Positions 22,271 to 34,788 of a stretch of 64,000 bases of DNA are shown piece by piece. Both the position numbers and the translations under genes were made by a program. The DNA lies in contig CAMXCT020001114.1 in NCBI GenBank assembly GCA_947184155.2, forward strand, positions 1-64,000. Reading direction: 5' to 3'. The notes under the pieces are model-generated. The model saw only the letters and a list, made by a program, of their open reading frames with translations, was not told where the DNA came from and did not search any database. Source of the stretch: Cladocopium goreaui. Its lineage: Eukaryota; Sar; Dinophyceae; Suessiales; Symbiodiniaceae. Position 1 is the first letter of the stretch. Every line of letters begins with the position of its first letter.

Positions 22271-25200
22271 TCAGCTTGGCTTCCCCTCCTGAAGCTCTTC
22301 TTCGGCTTCACGCTGAATCACCTTGCTACGGCGTGCAAAGCAAAGTCAAAAGCTGGCTATTTCGTGGTATTTCCAGAAATAAGACGAATGCAATTTCATT
22401 GGGACAGCTGTTGATCATTTTCATCCACTCAATTCTTGTCTGGACCCCACATTCACAATCAAAAGATTCACAATCCTAATTGCATCCCCGACACAATTGA
22501 CAATGACACCGATGCCATACTCCAGTCAGGTGGTTTTTCATCATTGTGTCGTTGAAGTTTTCAGTTTGAGATATACCCCTTTTGGACAAACCTGCACATG
22601 TTTTTTTTCATATGGTTAGTTACATCCCGTTGATATCCATTACTTATGACCCATCATAGCACTGTTACGGTTGGTTTAATCTTCATATTTCCGGACCAAC
22701 CCAGTTCTAAGTCACACATATCATCAATATCCCTCATTTTGTTGGTCTATATCAGCTAGATCAGCAATATCATGCAATATCCACATTCATATGGCAACAC
22801 ATGGCGATTTTTTCTCATTTTTTGGCCAGTCACCTGCACCGGAATGCCATCGGCCACCACTTCTTGCGCAAAGTCCCGAATCAGGCGCTGAGGCCATCGG
22901 AGCGATAAATTTCGGGTCTCCAGTGGATTGGAGGCACTTTTCCCCAGAAAAAACAGGGGTTCCGGTCTCCGATTTCAATCTTAAACCAATCCAATGAATA
23001 TTCTGATCATCTAATTGATATATATATATATATGTATTATGTAATCATATGTATATATATATATAATTATATATATATATAATTATATATATATAATTAT
23101 ATATATAATTATATATATACATAATTATATATATAATTATATATATATATCCTCAATATATTCCTTGGGGCGAGAAAATCGGATATCATGCAATATAGTT
23201 GAGGATATTTTCTGGTGGTACTTAAATGGAGGTATACTGTAATGGGATACATTGGACTAATTGTAATAGGATATTGATGGATATTGTTGTTCACCATGGG
23301 ATAGAACTGATTATGTCACCAACAACTTGTGGGATATTATGAACAGTATAATATATCTTAGTACTATGAGAATGCATTGAGTTTAACTTAGGCACATCTT
23401 GATTTTTGGACCCCCATTGACCTTCACTGATACCCAAGTTGGACCATCTATATGTGACCTGGCTGAGAACACAATTTTTGATGGGAACACAATTGCCTAG
23501 GACAATCATCTATAAATGGGGATAGTAAAACAGTCCCTGTGGTTCAAGTATAAAACATCCCCACTTCAACAAACACTCAATCCTTTCCCACTTGGTTTGA
23601 ACACCTTTTTTTGCTTGGAGGTCCCGTTGGAGTATGATGAGGGCGACCCGGAGCCACTTCTGATAAAAATTCATCGAGGATCATCATCCCGCTGAGGAAA
23701 AACATGAGCCACGTTTACGAAGCAAATCAGCTAGCTGATCCTTCAAAAACTTGTTGAACTATGTTGAAAATTGTTGAAATGTAATGAAATGTAGAATCTT
23801 CCACGAACTCTTACAGCAGTTCCCTAATTCACATCTGGCGCCCGGTGAGCATAGCCTGCAGTCTTTGTTTGGCCATCTCTTTGTCATCCTGCTGCAGTGC
23901 GACCCGCCATCAGAATTCTCTGGTTGGTTGAGTTGGTTGTTGACTATTCCCATACGCAAACCAAAAAACACAACTCTGGAAGCATGAACAGCGAATAACG
24001 GGGCCATCATGTCATCGTCAGAGTATAGTTGGCCAGCTGGTGAAATGACAATCCACCTTCTGGCGAGAGATCCGCTGCCGTCTTTTGATCTCGCTTTACT
24101 TAAAGCCAACTTCAATCCACAAGCACATTGTACCGAATCTCATCACCCCAAGAATAGATACCTACAGAAAAGGGCCCCAGAATTATTAGATCCCAGTATT
24201 AGACCAGGGTTTCTAGTGCATTCAATCGTATTGGGGCAAAAATAGCTTCACGATGCTCGCCTCACCAGCGGAGAAAGGATGGCACGGAGCCACTGTCCTG
24301 TCACAATGTCCGCCCAGAGCCGGTCATCCTTTCTAATCAAACCACTTGGCACCAGAGATTTTTCACGGCCACCAGAGATTTTGGGAATAGCAAGCACTTC
24401 TGGGCAGGGTGACATGTTTTGGGAAGTGTCAAGCTCACTTCTTGTGATTCTTCGCCAATTTGATGTGCATCCAAACTCATCCAATTGGTAAGTGGTGAAT
24501 ATTCCTGGCTAGAATCTATAGCTATCATACGTATCACCTATGGCACATGTTGATAACGTTTGGACGGGGTATCGTCAACTCATGCCACCGGCCACTCGAA
24601 GCTTCGCTCTTTGTCGCCCTGCACAAGGCAATGGATTTGACACCCCCAGTTTCAACCATTCCAGTGCTTGTCCCAAAATTGAGAACCCACACAAAATCAT
24701 TGAAACCCTCAGTTTTAGCTTCACCACACATTTATATCATGGATATATCATGGTTTTCAAGCCTCATTTCCCCATCAGTGGCCACAAGCTATCGAGACAA
24801 ACGAAGTTCAGCGAGTCGACGCCTTCTGGACAACCTCGCCGGTGCTTTCCTCGTTTCCAGGACAGAACCGGGATGGCCTGGCCGTGGGGAAACCCTGGTG
24901 ACATTGGATATCCATGGATATCCGGCGATCCTGATGTCAAAAAACCTTTGGTGGGTGGATTCGGTTACTCCAATTGTCGGAACATGAAATAACCTTCATG
25001 TACGACAATATCCACAATATCCATTCTCAGGACATGTTTTGTTGGCAGAGAACTTACACTTTCAGGACATAACACTTCTGAAGTCCCCTAAAAGAATCCA
25101 TGCCAGCGATTCCCATCAGTGCACGAACAGCAGGCAAACATCGCCACCTACCTGGATACATCAGATGGGATACAGCCAACTATATCTAGATTATTCGAGA

Positions 25201-28200
25201 TGAATGATTGTCCAGTTTCTAGTTGTCAGCTTGGATGCACATCCACGCACCCAAACAGTTGGCATATTGATGCATATTGGCATGTTGATGATCATTGATG
25301 CATCTTGCTGCGATTTGGACGACACACAATCTTCAGAAGCCAAACATCTGGCAGCGGCCAAGATACACTGCGAGCCCAGTGGTGCGCGTAGCAGCACACT
25401 TCATCGCTTTCTCCGTTGTCGACACTTCATGGCTGCAGATGCTGTCATCATGAAAACCATGAACAAAACTTGATAAAACATGATAAAACCGTGAATCTTC
25501 TACAATTTTCGGCCCAAAACTGAAGCTCCTTCTACCAATCCATGAGCATTCATCCTAATCAAGCTACTACCAGGCCAGAAAGTTTTCTGGCACCTTGGCA
25601 TGATGAGTTGGAAAATGATTTGAACATAAAAGGCTCCCGCATCAGCTGAAGCGCCCATTTTCTCTGATTTCCCGTGCGTTTGGAGAAACTCCATGGTGGC
25701 ATTCACAAAGAGCCGCTGCCAGCGGACCTGGAGAAACCATGAGAAACGATTTTGATGGGGATTTTCATGGGGAATTCAACGGGAATCGTAGGTGGGTATT
25801 TCTCTTGATGATTTTTTGTTGAATTAAACTTGTAAAAAGAAACTATTTGCATCTGCATCCACGTCAATATCTATGTCTATGTTACTACATAGAGTAATAT
25901 TATGTAATATTTAATCACAATGAATCAACGTAAATCTATCCAAATATTGCTGATTCAAGATTTTTTAAATCTATTTAAATCTATATTTAATCTGCCATAA
26001 GGTTGCCCAGGGTATATGTATATCAGTTATCTATCCACAGCTGGGTTTTGTTGCTGAGCATCCCACATCAGCAAACTCCTTGGCCAATTCCTCCGCATCG
26101 CACAGGACCAGGCTGTTGGCATCCCTCACCTTGGGCGTCCGGAAATCTTCATCCCCCTGGAGGTAAGAAGAATAATATTTAGATATATTTAGCAATCATA
26201 ACGATAGTAAGAATAATTGTAATTCTACTTAGTAACTAATAACAATAGTAGTACTTGGAGGATAATCCCACTTGATTTATAGGTAGTACATGTGCTTAGT
26301 TTCCCCAGTTATACAGTAAATGGGATAACGTACTGAATGAGGACTTACTGTAGTGACCTGAGCTATTAAGCAGTTACTAAGTGGGATTATCCTCTACGTC
26401 TCTACGTAGCAATGTAACAGTAGGTGTATCGATTATCACTAATGATATCTATTATCTAAGCTAATAAACTACACATACCACAACACATCTGTTTTTAGGG
26501 GAATAATCCATAAACCTAAAGTGGAATTATTGAACCAACAGACCTAATTACCAGTTGCACATGGTCAATTTGTCTTCGATCGATTTGGCTCCAAGATGAT
26601 ACAGGGTGAATCAAGGAGGTTTTGGCCTCGAATCATTCAAGCTCCAGATGACTCATGTGGGCTTCAACGGGAATTTCCGCCCTGGGATCGTTGTCATTCC
26701 CAGCATGTTCCCTTGATCTGACACCCATCTGGGTAAATTGTTGCAAATTGCGTCAAATTACCATAATTCCATATAATTCCCACACCTGAGTAAGCCATTT
26801 TTGGCAAAAACCATTTCAAATCGCATCATCTATGGGGTAATGTCCTTCCTCCATCGGAGCCATCCCTGAGCCCTCTGCATACAGGAAAGGACAACTTTTA
26901 TGCATTGTTCCCCAGTGATGTTCTCTTCGCGCTCGCACCACGCAATCCCAGAGGTGTTTCAACGACTTCCACGCCGGCAGTTGTCCCTTCAGAAGTCGTT
27001 CCATTTCGCTCAAACCATTCATGGCTACACAGGTGGCACGACCCAAGACGAAGGGACCCATTTCGAAGGGTCCAGAGGCAACTTTGATCGCTTGTAATGG
27101 GCATCCACCAGGATGATCATCATCTCCATCTGCATCAACTTCGACTCCTTCGGCTCGTTCGACTCGTTCAACTCCTGTCTGTTGGGAGATCGCATCGTTC
27201 CAAATGGAAGCGATTTGACGGAAGTCATCCATGAGACTTTGAACTTTGGATTGAAAGTCCTCGGATAATTTGAAGAGAGCGGGCATTTTCAAAACGACGA
27301 TTGACACTTGGCTGGCAGGATAATGGACAGGAGTCGCGGTGGCTTGCTCTTTGGCTTTCTCTCCAGACTTCTGCTTCTCACCAGAAAGATCCAACGAGGG
27401 CACTGCAACAACATCCGCAAAAATGTCACTGGTTTTCCAAGAATTCAAAGAAGAATCCTGGTTGGTGGATTCAACCGATCCTCCAAAAAATATTCGGTCA
27501 AGTCAATTCAAATCATCATCCCATTCACTTGTAGGAATGGACAATTTAAAGGACACACTTGAAACCAACGATCATAATCCCATTTGGGAATGGACTCTCG
27601 GAATGGACAATAAAACATCTTTGAAACTCACCCAGGATCAATGGTTTCTCCCAACTCTTCCGAAGCATTTCCAGCACTGGACAGCACTCTGAGTAGCTGC
27701 TCAAAGCGCTGCACCTCTTTCAGCTTCATCTCGTCCAAGACATGGCGAATCCAGCCCCGGCGACTCCATTTGGGGGTGGAGTCCTGCGCGTTGCCCCACC
27801 CAGCATCCGCCCAACCTTTTTGGTCTCACGGTGGGCCTAGGGGGAAAAACAAGGGGTACCTCATCATTTGGGCATTTGTTTTTTAGGAACAATATGGAAC
27901 AATTATCACATTCATCATGTTTTTCATAATTTGGACCCATAAGTTGAGCTTGAACTTCGCCCAAACTTGGTGGCAACTATGGTGGCAACACCTTCATCTG
28001 CCTCCAAAAAGATCCAAAACCATCGAACTGTGGCAGTTTTTGTTGGAAAGGGCCGGGTTCCCGTGGTCATCAAGTCCTGCATGTAACAAACGTGAGCCAA
28101 ATCTGCAAATGCGATCAGCTCGCCCTTCCTCACCTTCAAGAGAGGTCGGAGAACTGTCACATTTAAGGTAATTCCAGTAGCCAACATTCCATTGATATGA

Positions 28201-29513
28201 ACAATATTGCCTTTTCCCAACTCTGCTAAACGGTTCTCATCTGCATCATCTTCATGGTGGGCCACCAAAGCAGCCCCCTTCGAAACACCCAGCCGTTGGA
28301 GACAAAGTTCATACATCCGAAAACGGATCTGCTTGGACTTCTCCTCATACCTCTCCCGCGAGATCCCCGTGCGGATGCTGCCGTGCGGCCTTCGAATCTG
28401 TGGCCGATAAGAAAACAGATCCACCCCCAATTGGCTGCAGGACCATTGCACCCAACCTTCTTCGTCTCGTGCATCGTCACGGTTGGGGTGGCACAAATGC
28501 ATGGCACACCAGCGAAAACGCTGGTGCGAGGGTAAAGTCTGTTCCAAAAGCCACAAAAGGCAACAGGTGACCATGCTGTCAACGCCACCTGATAGGCTCA
28601 GAACTATTCCAACATCTTGATGAAGGTAGCCTAAATGCTTCAATTGATTCCGAAGCTCATCCACCAGAAAATGTCCCTGAAATCTTGAAACGTCCGCTGT
28701 CAAGGGACTCAAAAAGGAAACTTCACTGTCTGCCTGGTGGACAGCCGATGCATATCTTTGGCATCTTGCGTCCAATACAGACACCCGGGGCGAACAATCA
28801 GGTTTGCCAGACAACTGTACTGGCCTGTCACTGGATAGCGCTTTTTCCAAATATGCTTCTACAACAATGGACTGAATTGCATCTTGAGTCTCTTCCAAGA
28901 ATCGAGAGCACAAATCCTTGTGACCCTGCACGCCAGTTGAAGCCTCGGATGGGCCGGATGGGCCTCTGGACAGCTCCTGCAAAATCACCAGTAGCATGGC
29001 TTCAGACAGCTTCAAAGAGAACGGTTCACGAGCATGTCGAAGCACCAGAGATAAGAAACAGAGCTCTGGCACGGAAGCCAAGTTCAACAAACTGCAGTTG
29101 CTTACTTTCTTGCCTTTCTTTCCAAAGTCAAGATCCACTAGCACCGACATCGCCAAGCGCAAAGCAACCGAATCGCAAAGAACCTTGAACTGGTTGGCCT
29201 CCACAAGAGCCTGCCCCCGCTGCATGGACAGGTGATTTCGACAGGTCTGATCCAAGAAAATGGCTGCCCTCATTCGCAACGGCGCTGTTGCACGTGGTTC
29301 CACGTTCCAAGTGGCGACTCCCAGCCCCAAACTGCTGGAAGCCAAAGACCTTGCGGCTTGCAAACAGTCCGCTTCGAGCTTCTCGAAGAAAGGTTTATAG
29401 CTGGCTTTCCGCGCGCCAAACCAAAACCCTGGAACTGCAAGGCCTTGTTTTGCAGCATCTGGAAACCAGGTCTTGTAGAAAATTTCTAAGCCACAGAGCC
29501 AATCGCCATTCAT
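22271..29513 (-). CDS. DUF924-like / TilS-type PP-loop ATPase fusion protein, nine exons
   Basis: Likely a tRNA(Ile)-lysidine synthetase-like enzyme, which would use ATP to modify the wobble C34 of tRNA-Ile(CAU), probably in an organelle. Exons: 29513-28077 (479 codons, no intron), 27783-27640, 27457-26876, 26156-26070, 25727-25626, 24328-24266, 23888-23842, 22936-22834, 22321-22271 (stop TGA). All phases match and the product is about 871 residues. Seen: residues 29-170 carry FWFG, FLDQTCRN and LVLRHAREP, which resemble DUF924 motifs. The P-loop SGGVDS lies near residue 308. The TilS motif HHEDDADENRLAELGKGN and VLRPLLKVRKGEL follow, then YMQ joined across intron 1 to DSTPKWSRRGWIRH. The C-terminal 390 residues are helical and unassigned, with KSLKHLWDCVVRARRE typical of that part. 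Exon 3 could instead start at 27428, with exon 2 ending at 27632. The 5' Met follows an AG, so an upstream exon is possible. The PP-loop assignment is firm; DUF924 and the joining of the last five exons are inference. Confidence 0.7.
24000..24080 (-). CDS. possible extra exon of the TilS-like gene
   Basis: Frame WIVISPAGQLYSDDDMMAPL is protein-like and lies between exons 6 and 7 of the PP-loop gene. Those two exons join in phase without it, and I found no acceptor/donor pair that keeps the frame. It could be an alternative exon or chance. Confidence 0.2.
26257..26395. mobile_element. inverted-repeat element, family C
   Basis: Ends GGAGGATAATCCCACTT and AAGTGGGATTATCCTCT are inverted copies over about 16 bases; 139 bp. 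No open frame. It sits in the intron between exons 3 and 4 of the TilS-like gene. Confidence 0.7.
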
Positions 29514-30254
29514 CTGGCCAACAGATCTAAGTCATGTAGACTGGCATATCTATGGATATTGAATATGTTCAATGATTGAATGCATGATATTGGTCCATGG
29601 AGTCACATACAAGTGGTGCTTGCGGTGATACCATCATCAGCATCATCAGCATCATTTTGCATAGTCTTCATAAACAAGGAAGGCTTCGGAGATTCTTGCT
29701 AAATATAGAATGATGACGGATCCCGTACCACTACCAGCAGGCCATAATTAATTAATTTCATCCAGCAGTTGTCTTGCTTTCCAGCGGCAATTAAATGATC
29801 AACGGCTTGAGTATGAACGTCATACAATGAAGATCGTGCATCCCTCTGGCATCGTGGAATCATGGCCCTGCGAAGGCAGAAATTGCAACAAGTTGGACCA
29901 TTCCCAGACATCCCCGAAACAGATTGCAAACATGTTCTCCCCAAGTGAAAATGATGCAATCTGATCATGGCGTCGACTTTGATCTCAAAGGGTTGGAGGA
30001 TCCCCCAAAAACCATTTAGATGAATAGACCCCTCTAAATTCATCTAAATTCACCAATCAACGGAGGTCTATTGATGTCTATTGCAGCAACTTTTCTGACT
30101 TTCTGCGGAGCTGTGCACTTTTTGCCTCAGGAACTAGGACATATCTGAGCACATTGGTCACCGTGGGCTCCAAGTGTTTGCCTCACGGCGTGGCATCTGA
30201 GAAACTTGGGATGGGTTCGGGAACCACGGACTTTGTATGTCTCTGGATCAAAAT

Positions 30255-30520
30255 CAGTAGTGTGTATATATATATATATGTATATAGCTATGTATATGTA
30301 TATATATATATATGTATGTATATAGCTATATATATATATAACTATATATATATTGTATTATACATGTATATATATATATATATTATAATATTATATATAT
30401 TATATATATTATATATTATATATATTATATATATTATATATATTATATATATATTATATATATATTATATTATATATATATTGTAATTATGTATATATAT
30501 ATATATAGAAATAACTATAT
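30255..30520. repeat. TA / TATATTA microsatellite
   Basis: About 265 bp of TATATA and TATATTA words, broken by GTATATAGCTA. No gene. Confidence 0.9.
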
Positions 30521-30624
30521 ATAAATATATGTACACACACACACACGTTTCTTGTGCACATGTACTATACCTTAATGCTTTCTATATAACTTACTTGTGT
30601 TTTGTGTGTTTGAATTCCAGTCGC

Positions 30625-30750
30625 GTTGGTCGTTTTGTCCCCGGCCACCATGGCACCTCCATCCTCCTTTGGGCAAATGGCTTTCATGGGAGATGGCAAC
30701 TCTGCCAGTAACCTGACATGGTGGGGCCGTGCGACAGTGCCATCCATGGA
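30625..30750 (-). CDS. orphan exon, unknown protein
   Basis: Frame RLLAELPSPMKAICPKEDGG AMVAGDK follows an ATGTCAG|G acceptor on the minus strand. The plus strand is also open from an ATG (MAPPSSFGQMAFMGDGNSAS), so orientation is not certain. No function is recognised. Confidence 0.35.
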
Positions 30751-31001
30751 AAATTGAGTATGTGCCAAGCCGTGTTGAATTTGTGGCTTTGACCTCTGAA
30801 GCTGCTCATCTGGAGCTTGCTGAAGCGACCTCGTCCAATGCTTGGTTCAATGATTGGAACATGTTGGAAAATGGATCGATAGAACCCAGAAGAACCGGGA
30901 AATACATGGAACATCATGGAAATACCTCAAAATAACATAAATCATTTGTATAAAAACCTTATGATGCACCCGTGTTTCCAAGAGTTGTGGGCCTATAAAA
31001 T

Positions 31002-31379
31002 CTATGATGTCGTGTCACCGAATACCGGACCTCTAGCCATCCATTTTGTCGCGCAGCTGGGTGCTCCCAGCAGTATAGCAGCGATGAGAAGTCGGACTCG
31101 CCACTCCATGGACGGGTGATGTGGCAATGCGAGCACTGCACACAGCATCTTGCAGAGACCTTGGATCGAGGATCGCCTCGCCCTTGCAGAGAAATTCCCG
31201 GTCGGCATGGCGGCACCAAGTTTGTCGTGGCTAGCGGCTATGAGTCCCAAAAGCATTGGATGCTCCGCTCCAGTAGTTTTCACCAGGAAATCCGTGGGCG
31301 AACTGAGATTGCAACTTTCTTTGGTCTCACTGCAGGTGAAAACCTCTGTGTCATTGGCCAAAGTCGAAGCCCAACGCAC
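31002..31379 (-). CDS. open frame of about 125 codons, unknown protein
   Basis: Long open frame with TGAEHPMLLGLIAASHDKLG and SIQGLCKMLCAVLALPHHPS. An AG|G acceptor (ACACAGAG|GTT) lies near its start, and it ends at TAG. Two plus-strand frames are also open across the same bases (one reads KFVVASGYESQKHWMLRSSS), so the strand rests partly on the uniform orientation of the window. Confidence 0.35.
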   Translation of the reverse strand: MRWASTLANDTEVFTCSETKESCNLSSPTDFLVKTTGAEHPMLLGLIAASHDKLGAAMPTGNFSARARRSSIQGLCKMLCAVLALPHHPSMEWRVRLLIAAILLGAPSCATKWMARGPVFGDTTS

Positions 31380-31739
31380 AAAGTGCTGGAAAGGTCTCTA
31401 GATGTAAAAGCATAGAGTGGCATTGAAAGCATCGTGCGCTTCAATGGCATACGCAATTTTCTGTGCTGCCATATATATCACAACCAGCTGGCTTCAGGAG
31501 AAACAGATCAGCAAATTCCAGCAAATTCCAACACGATGCTAAACCTGACCAGATTTGTGGACCCTTTCCCCTTTCCCATATCTGTTTTAGATCTGTTTTA
31601 GCCATGTGTGAAAACGGGGGAACACCTGATTTGATAGACAAGGATTTCCAAGGTTCCAAATTTTACTTAGACAACTCCAGAGGGCCTTCTTGGCTTTCGC
31701 CCGCAGGATTTGCCACATGGCCGACACAGCCTCAACGAT

Positions 31740-32780
31740 GACTGGCTTGGGTCGAACTATAAAAGGTACAGTGTATGATTAGACCGTAACTATATCATAA
31801 TTACTATGACAAATATTATACCAATACACCCAACCTAAAGGTACATGAAGTCATGTGCACATCCTTGTCAACGTAGCCCGGCTTTCACTCAAAGTCTTGG
31901 CACATGGAGGAGCCATTTATCTTCTGGCATTTCCCGCTATTCCCAGCCGATATACCTGTACATTTACACGGTTCTTCTTTTCAAGGTATAGGCACCCCAT
32001 TTACAAAACCAACCAATCAATAGGAAAAAAACGACATCTCCGTCGACATTTCCCACCATTTCCCACCTCCTGTTGTGTTTCTAAACTCCAGCAAGTCTTC
32101 ACATCGCCTTCTACCTCAGCATCGAAGAATATGGATAATATGGTGGGTACTCATCCTGAAAGCGATTTCTTTCTCAATCCATTCCCACGAATGACCCAAC
32201 TTCAAACAGGTTCATACCGGAACTTTATACCCTTAAATGTTTGTTTGGTTGGGAAACTGAAGAAAGACGGTCTGAGTCTCACTTTCAAACCTTGAGAAAA
32301 GTGCCAAGGTGTGCTGCACCACGTCCACCACCATGTTGTAAAGCAATGTGCTGGATGGAGTAGCCTTGCCCAAACTCAATACTAATGGCTTTCTGGTGGG
32401 TTATTAGTCTGCTGTGGAATTGAGGTATATACTTGAGTCGACCGACAATATGTAAACCCTATGCTAACCCCCTTTTCTGGTGTATTGTTCAAAATATGCA
32501 CCATTCCCCAGATGGTTTGTTGATGATGGGCTTTGTACAAGTTAGCAGCTTCGGAACTATCACAATCAATCCATGAACTGGAATTGACCCTGACAAGGCA
32601 TCATTATTTGGGGAGTTTCTGACAGGTTTCCAATTGCTGGTTATATGATGTTATATGTATATAATATACACACGTTACATAGCTCTACATGCTTTTATGA
32701 TTTTTATGACATCCAACCGTGATTTTCCCTTCCTTCAGATGTCTTTTTGAAGATTTTCCGACATAGTTTTCACGCAAACG
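31740..32780. other. no gene seen
   Basis: Intergenic or intronic. A plus frame at 31855-32295 is open for 146 codons but has low coding quality and no splice logic. Confidence 0.4.
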
Positions 32781-32793
32781 ACTCAACTCACGC

Positions 32794-32916
32794 CTGCAGA
32801 AGCACCACCAGCTCCCCCAGCAAATCTTTTAACGACGAGCTGCTAGACGCAACCTGCAACAGGGGAACATGCCCGGGGGTGGTAGCCGATGCCATGGCTG
32901 TGACAATGGAGGCTGC
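32794..32916 (-). CDS. orphan exon, unknown protein
   Basis: Exactly 41 codons between acceptor TTGGAG|GCA and GC donor CTGCAG|GCGTGA. The frame reads AASIVTAMASATTPGHVPLL then SSLKDLLGELVVLLQ. The plus-strand frame here is also open (STTSSPSKSFNDELLDATCN), but the minus strand agrees with all other exons. Confidence 0.45.
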
Positions 32917-34186
32917 CTCCAAAAAGGTTACGAAATCGCATTCAAATAGAGACAATTATTACATACCTTTCTTTTTTTTGGCCCAATAATTTTCAACCAA
33001 AGCCGACGTCTGGCGCTTGAATTTCAACTTCTCCAATTTTTGGCCAATGGGTTTTCGCTTTGGCGATTGCGCCTTCACAAGTGCTTGCGCCGAAAGCTTT
33101 CGGCTTTGCGAGACCTTGATGGTAAACCAACCATGACTGGGGGATGGTTTATTCTTGGATTTACCTCGTTGTTATCTTTACGAAGATAATGATGAATCAT
33201 CGCGCTTCGTGACTGGATAGTGCCAGATTCAAGTACTAGAGTCATTTACAGCTTGGCCAACCACGCTAAACGTTATCTAAACTTAGCTCTCAAATCAAAC
33301 ACATAAGAAACAACAACCTATGTAGAAAAAGATTCTCGGATGGGAGATGACCAGAGCATACCATTGTGCAAAACCACTTTGGGGTTCCATGTCACTTCAG
33401 TGGATCTCAGCGGGCCTACTGATGCCCACTGGGCTCAGTACTTCATCCAGCTTCATCAAGCGACCGCAGAGTGACGTCAGCTTCAGAGCTGAGTCCAACC
33501 TAATCGCGGCTCATTCCGAACGTAGCGAACCATCTTGGGGCACGCTGAGAAAATTGATCCATAGCCGGCATTGCCATATTAATGAGATATTTGATGTATA
33601 CCCATATCATATCTAAAGAAGTCAGAACAAATTGACTGCGATTGAAAAAACGGAGCAAGACCATGGCCAGAAGAAGCCAAGTAAAATTAAGAGTAGACGA
33701 GTAATGGTATCAACATCCCGCCAAAGGCTTCCAGAAGGCTTCCAGCAGCACGGTTTTCTACTATGTGCCTTCACTCTGCGATAGCTTCCAGCACGAAATC
33801 AAAATCATAACCCGTCATTCGTCTTGACGGACTACGTGACTACGTTTCAGCGTTGATATCTCTGGCTGGTTTCAAATCTCCATGATCTTCTTCTCAGGTT
33901 GGAGATGAAGAAAAAATGAATACAACTGAATATCTGTGTAAAGAAATATGAGATAAGTAGTAGATAAGTGATCAATCATGATCCAACATGATCTAAGTTT
34001 CTATGACACAGTACATATGATCAAACATTTGATTCACAAACTTGTATTGTGGTTCATAATGGTTCCATACCAACAATTTCATCCAAAGTTATACAAAAAT
34101 ATATGAGAAACCACCAGTCTTTGCCTTTCGCCTTTTGGCTCGGCCCTGCCACCTTTGGCTGCGCGAGGCTGGCCGTGCCTCACTTC

Positions 34187-34230
34187 CTCTTCTCCAGGGC
34201 TGGCAACTTGGTGGCCATGACCATATCCAC
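34187..34230 (-). CDS. short exon, unknown protein
   Basis: Acceptor CGTCTCAG|GTG then VDMVMATKLPALEKR to a GA donor (AG|GAAGTG); 14 codons plus two bases. Downstream sequence is also open in another frame. It fits the AG|G and GA pattern of the window. Confidence 0.4.
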
Positions 34231-34788
34231 CTGAGACGGGGATATGTTGAGGGAACTTTTTGGAGGCCAACGGATGCTTGAAAAGATGGGGTTATATAAT
34301 ATATATATAATTATATATATATATATATTATATTATATTATATTATAATATATATTATATTATATTATAATATATTATATATATAATATATATTATATAT
34401 ATATGTATTATATATATATATGATTCTCCATTCTTGTCGGGGTTTGAACACCATAGCTGAAATCCCCTATGGTCCCCATGTTTTCGGTCAAATTGTTGCC
34501 AGCTTGAACTCAGGGCAACCACAAAAACAATTAGGATTCCATCAAACAAAAATAAACCCAAGAAATCAATGTGTTAACTTTGGTAAATAAGGTGGCGGGT
34601 TCTATTTAAGGCTTGTCCCCAGAAATAAGGTGCATGCAGTATGCAAAATGCATCAAATCAAATGCGCGGGGATCCTTGGCTTAAAAAATGGCTGCGCAAC
34701 TAATTTCGAGACACGGCCCCGATTTCGTCTTATTATTTTCATTTTTTTAGACCAATCTTTCGATGTATTTTTTACTTTATATTTTTTG

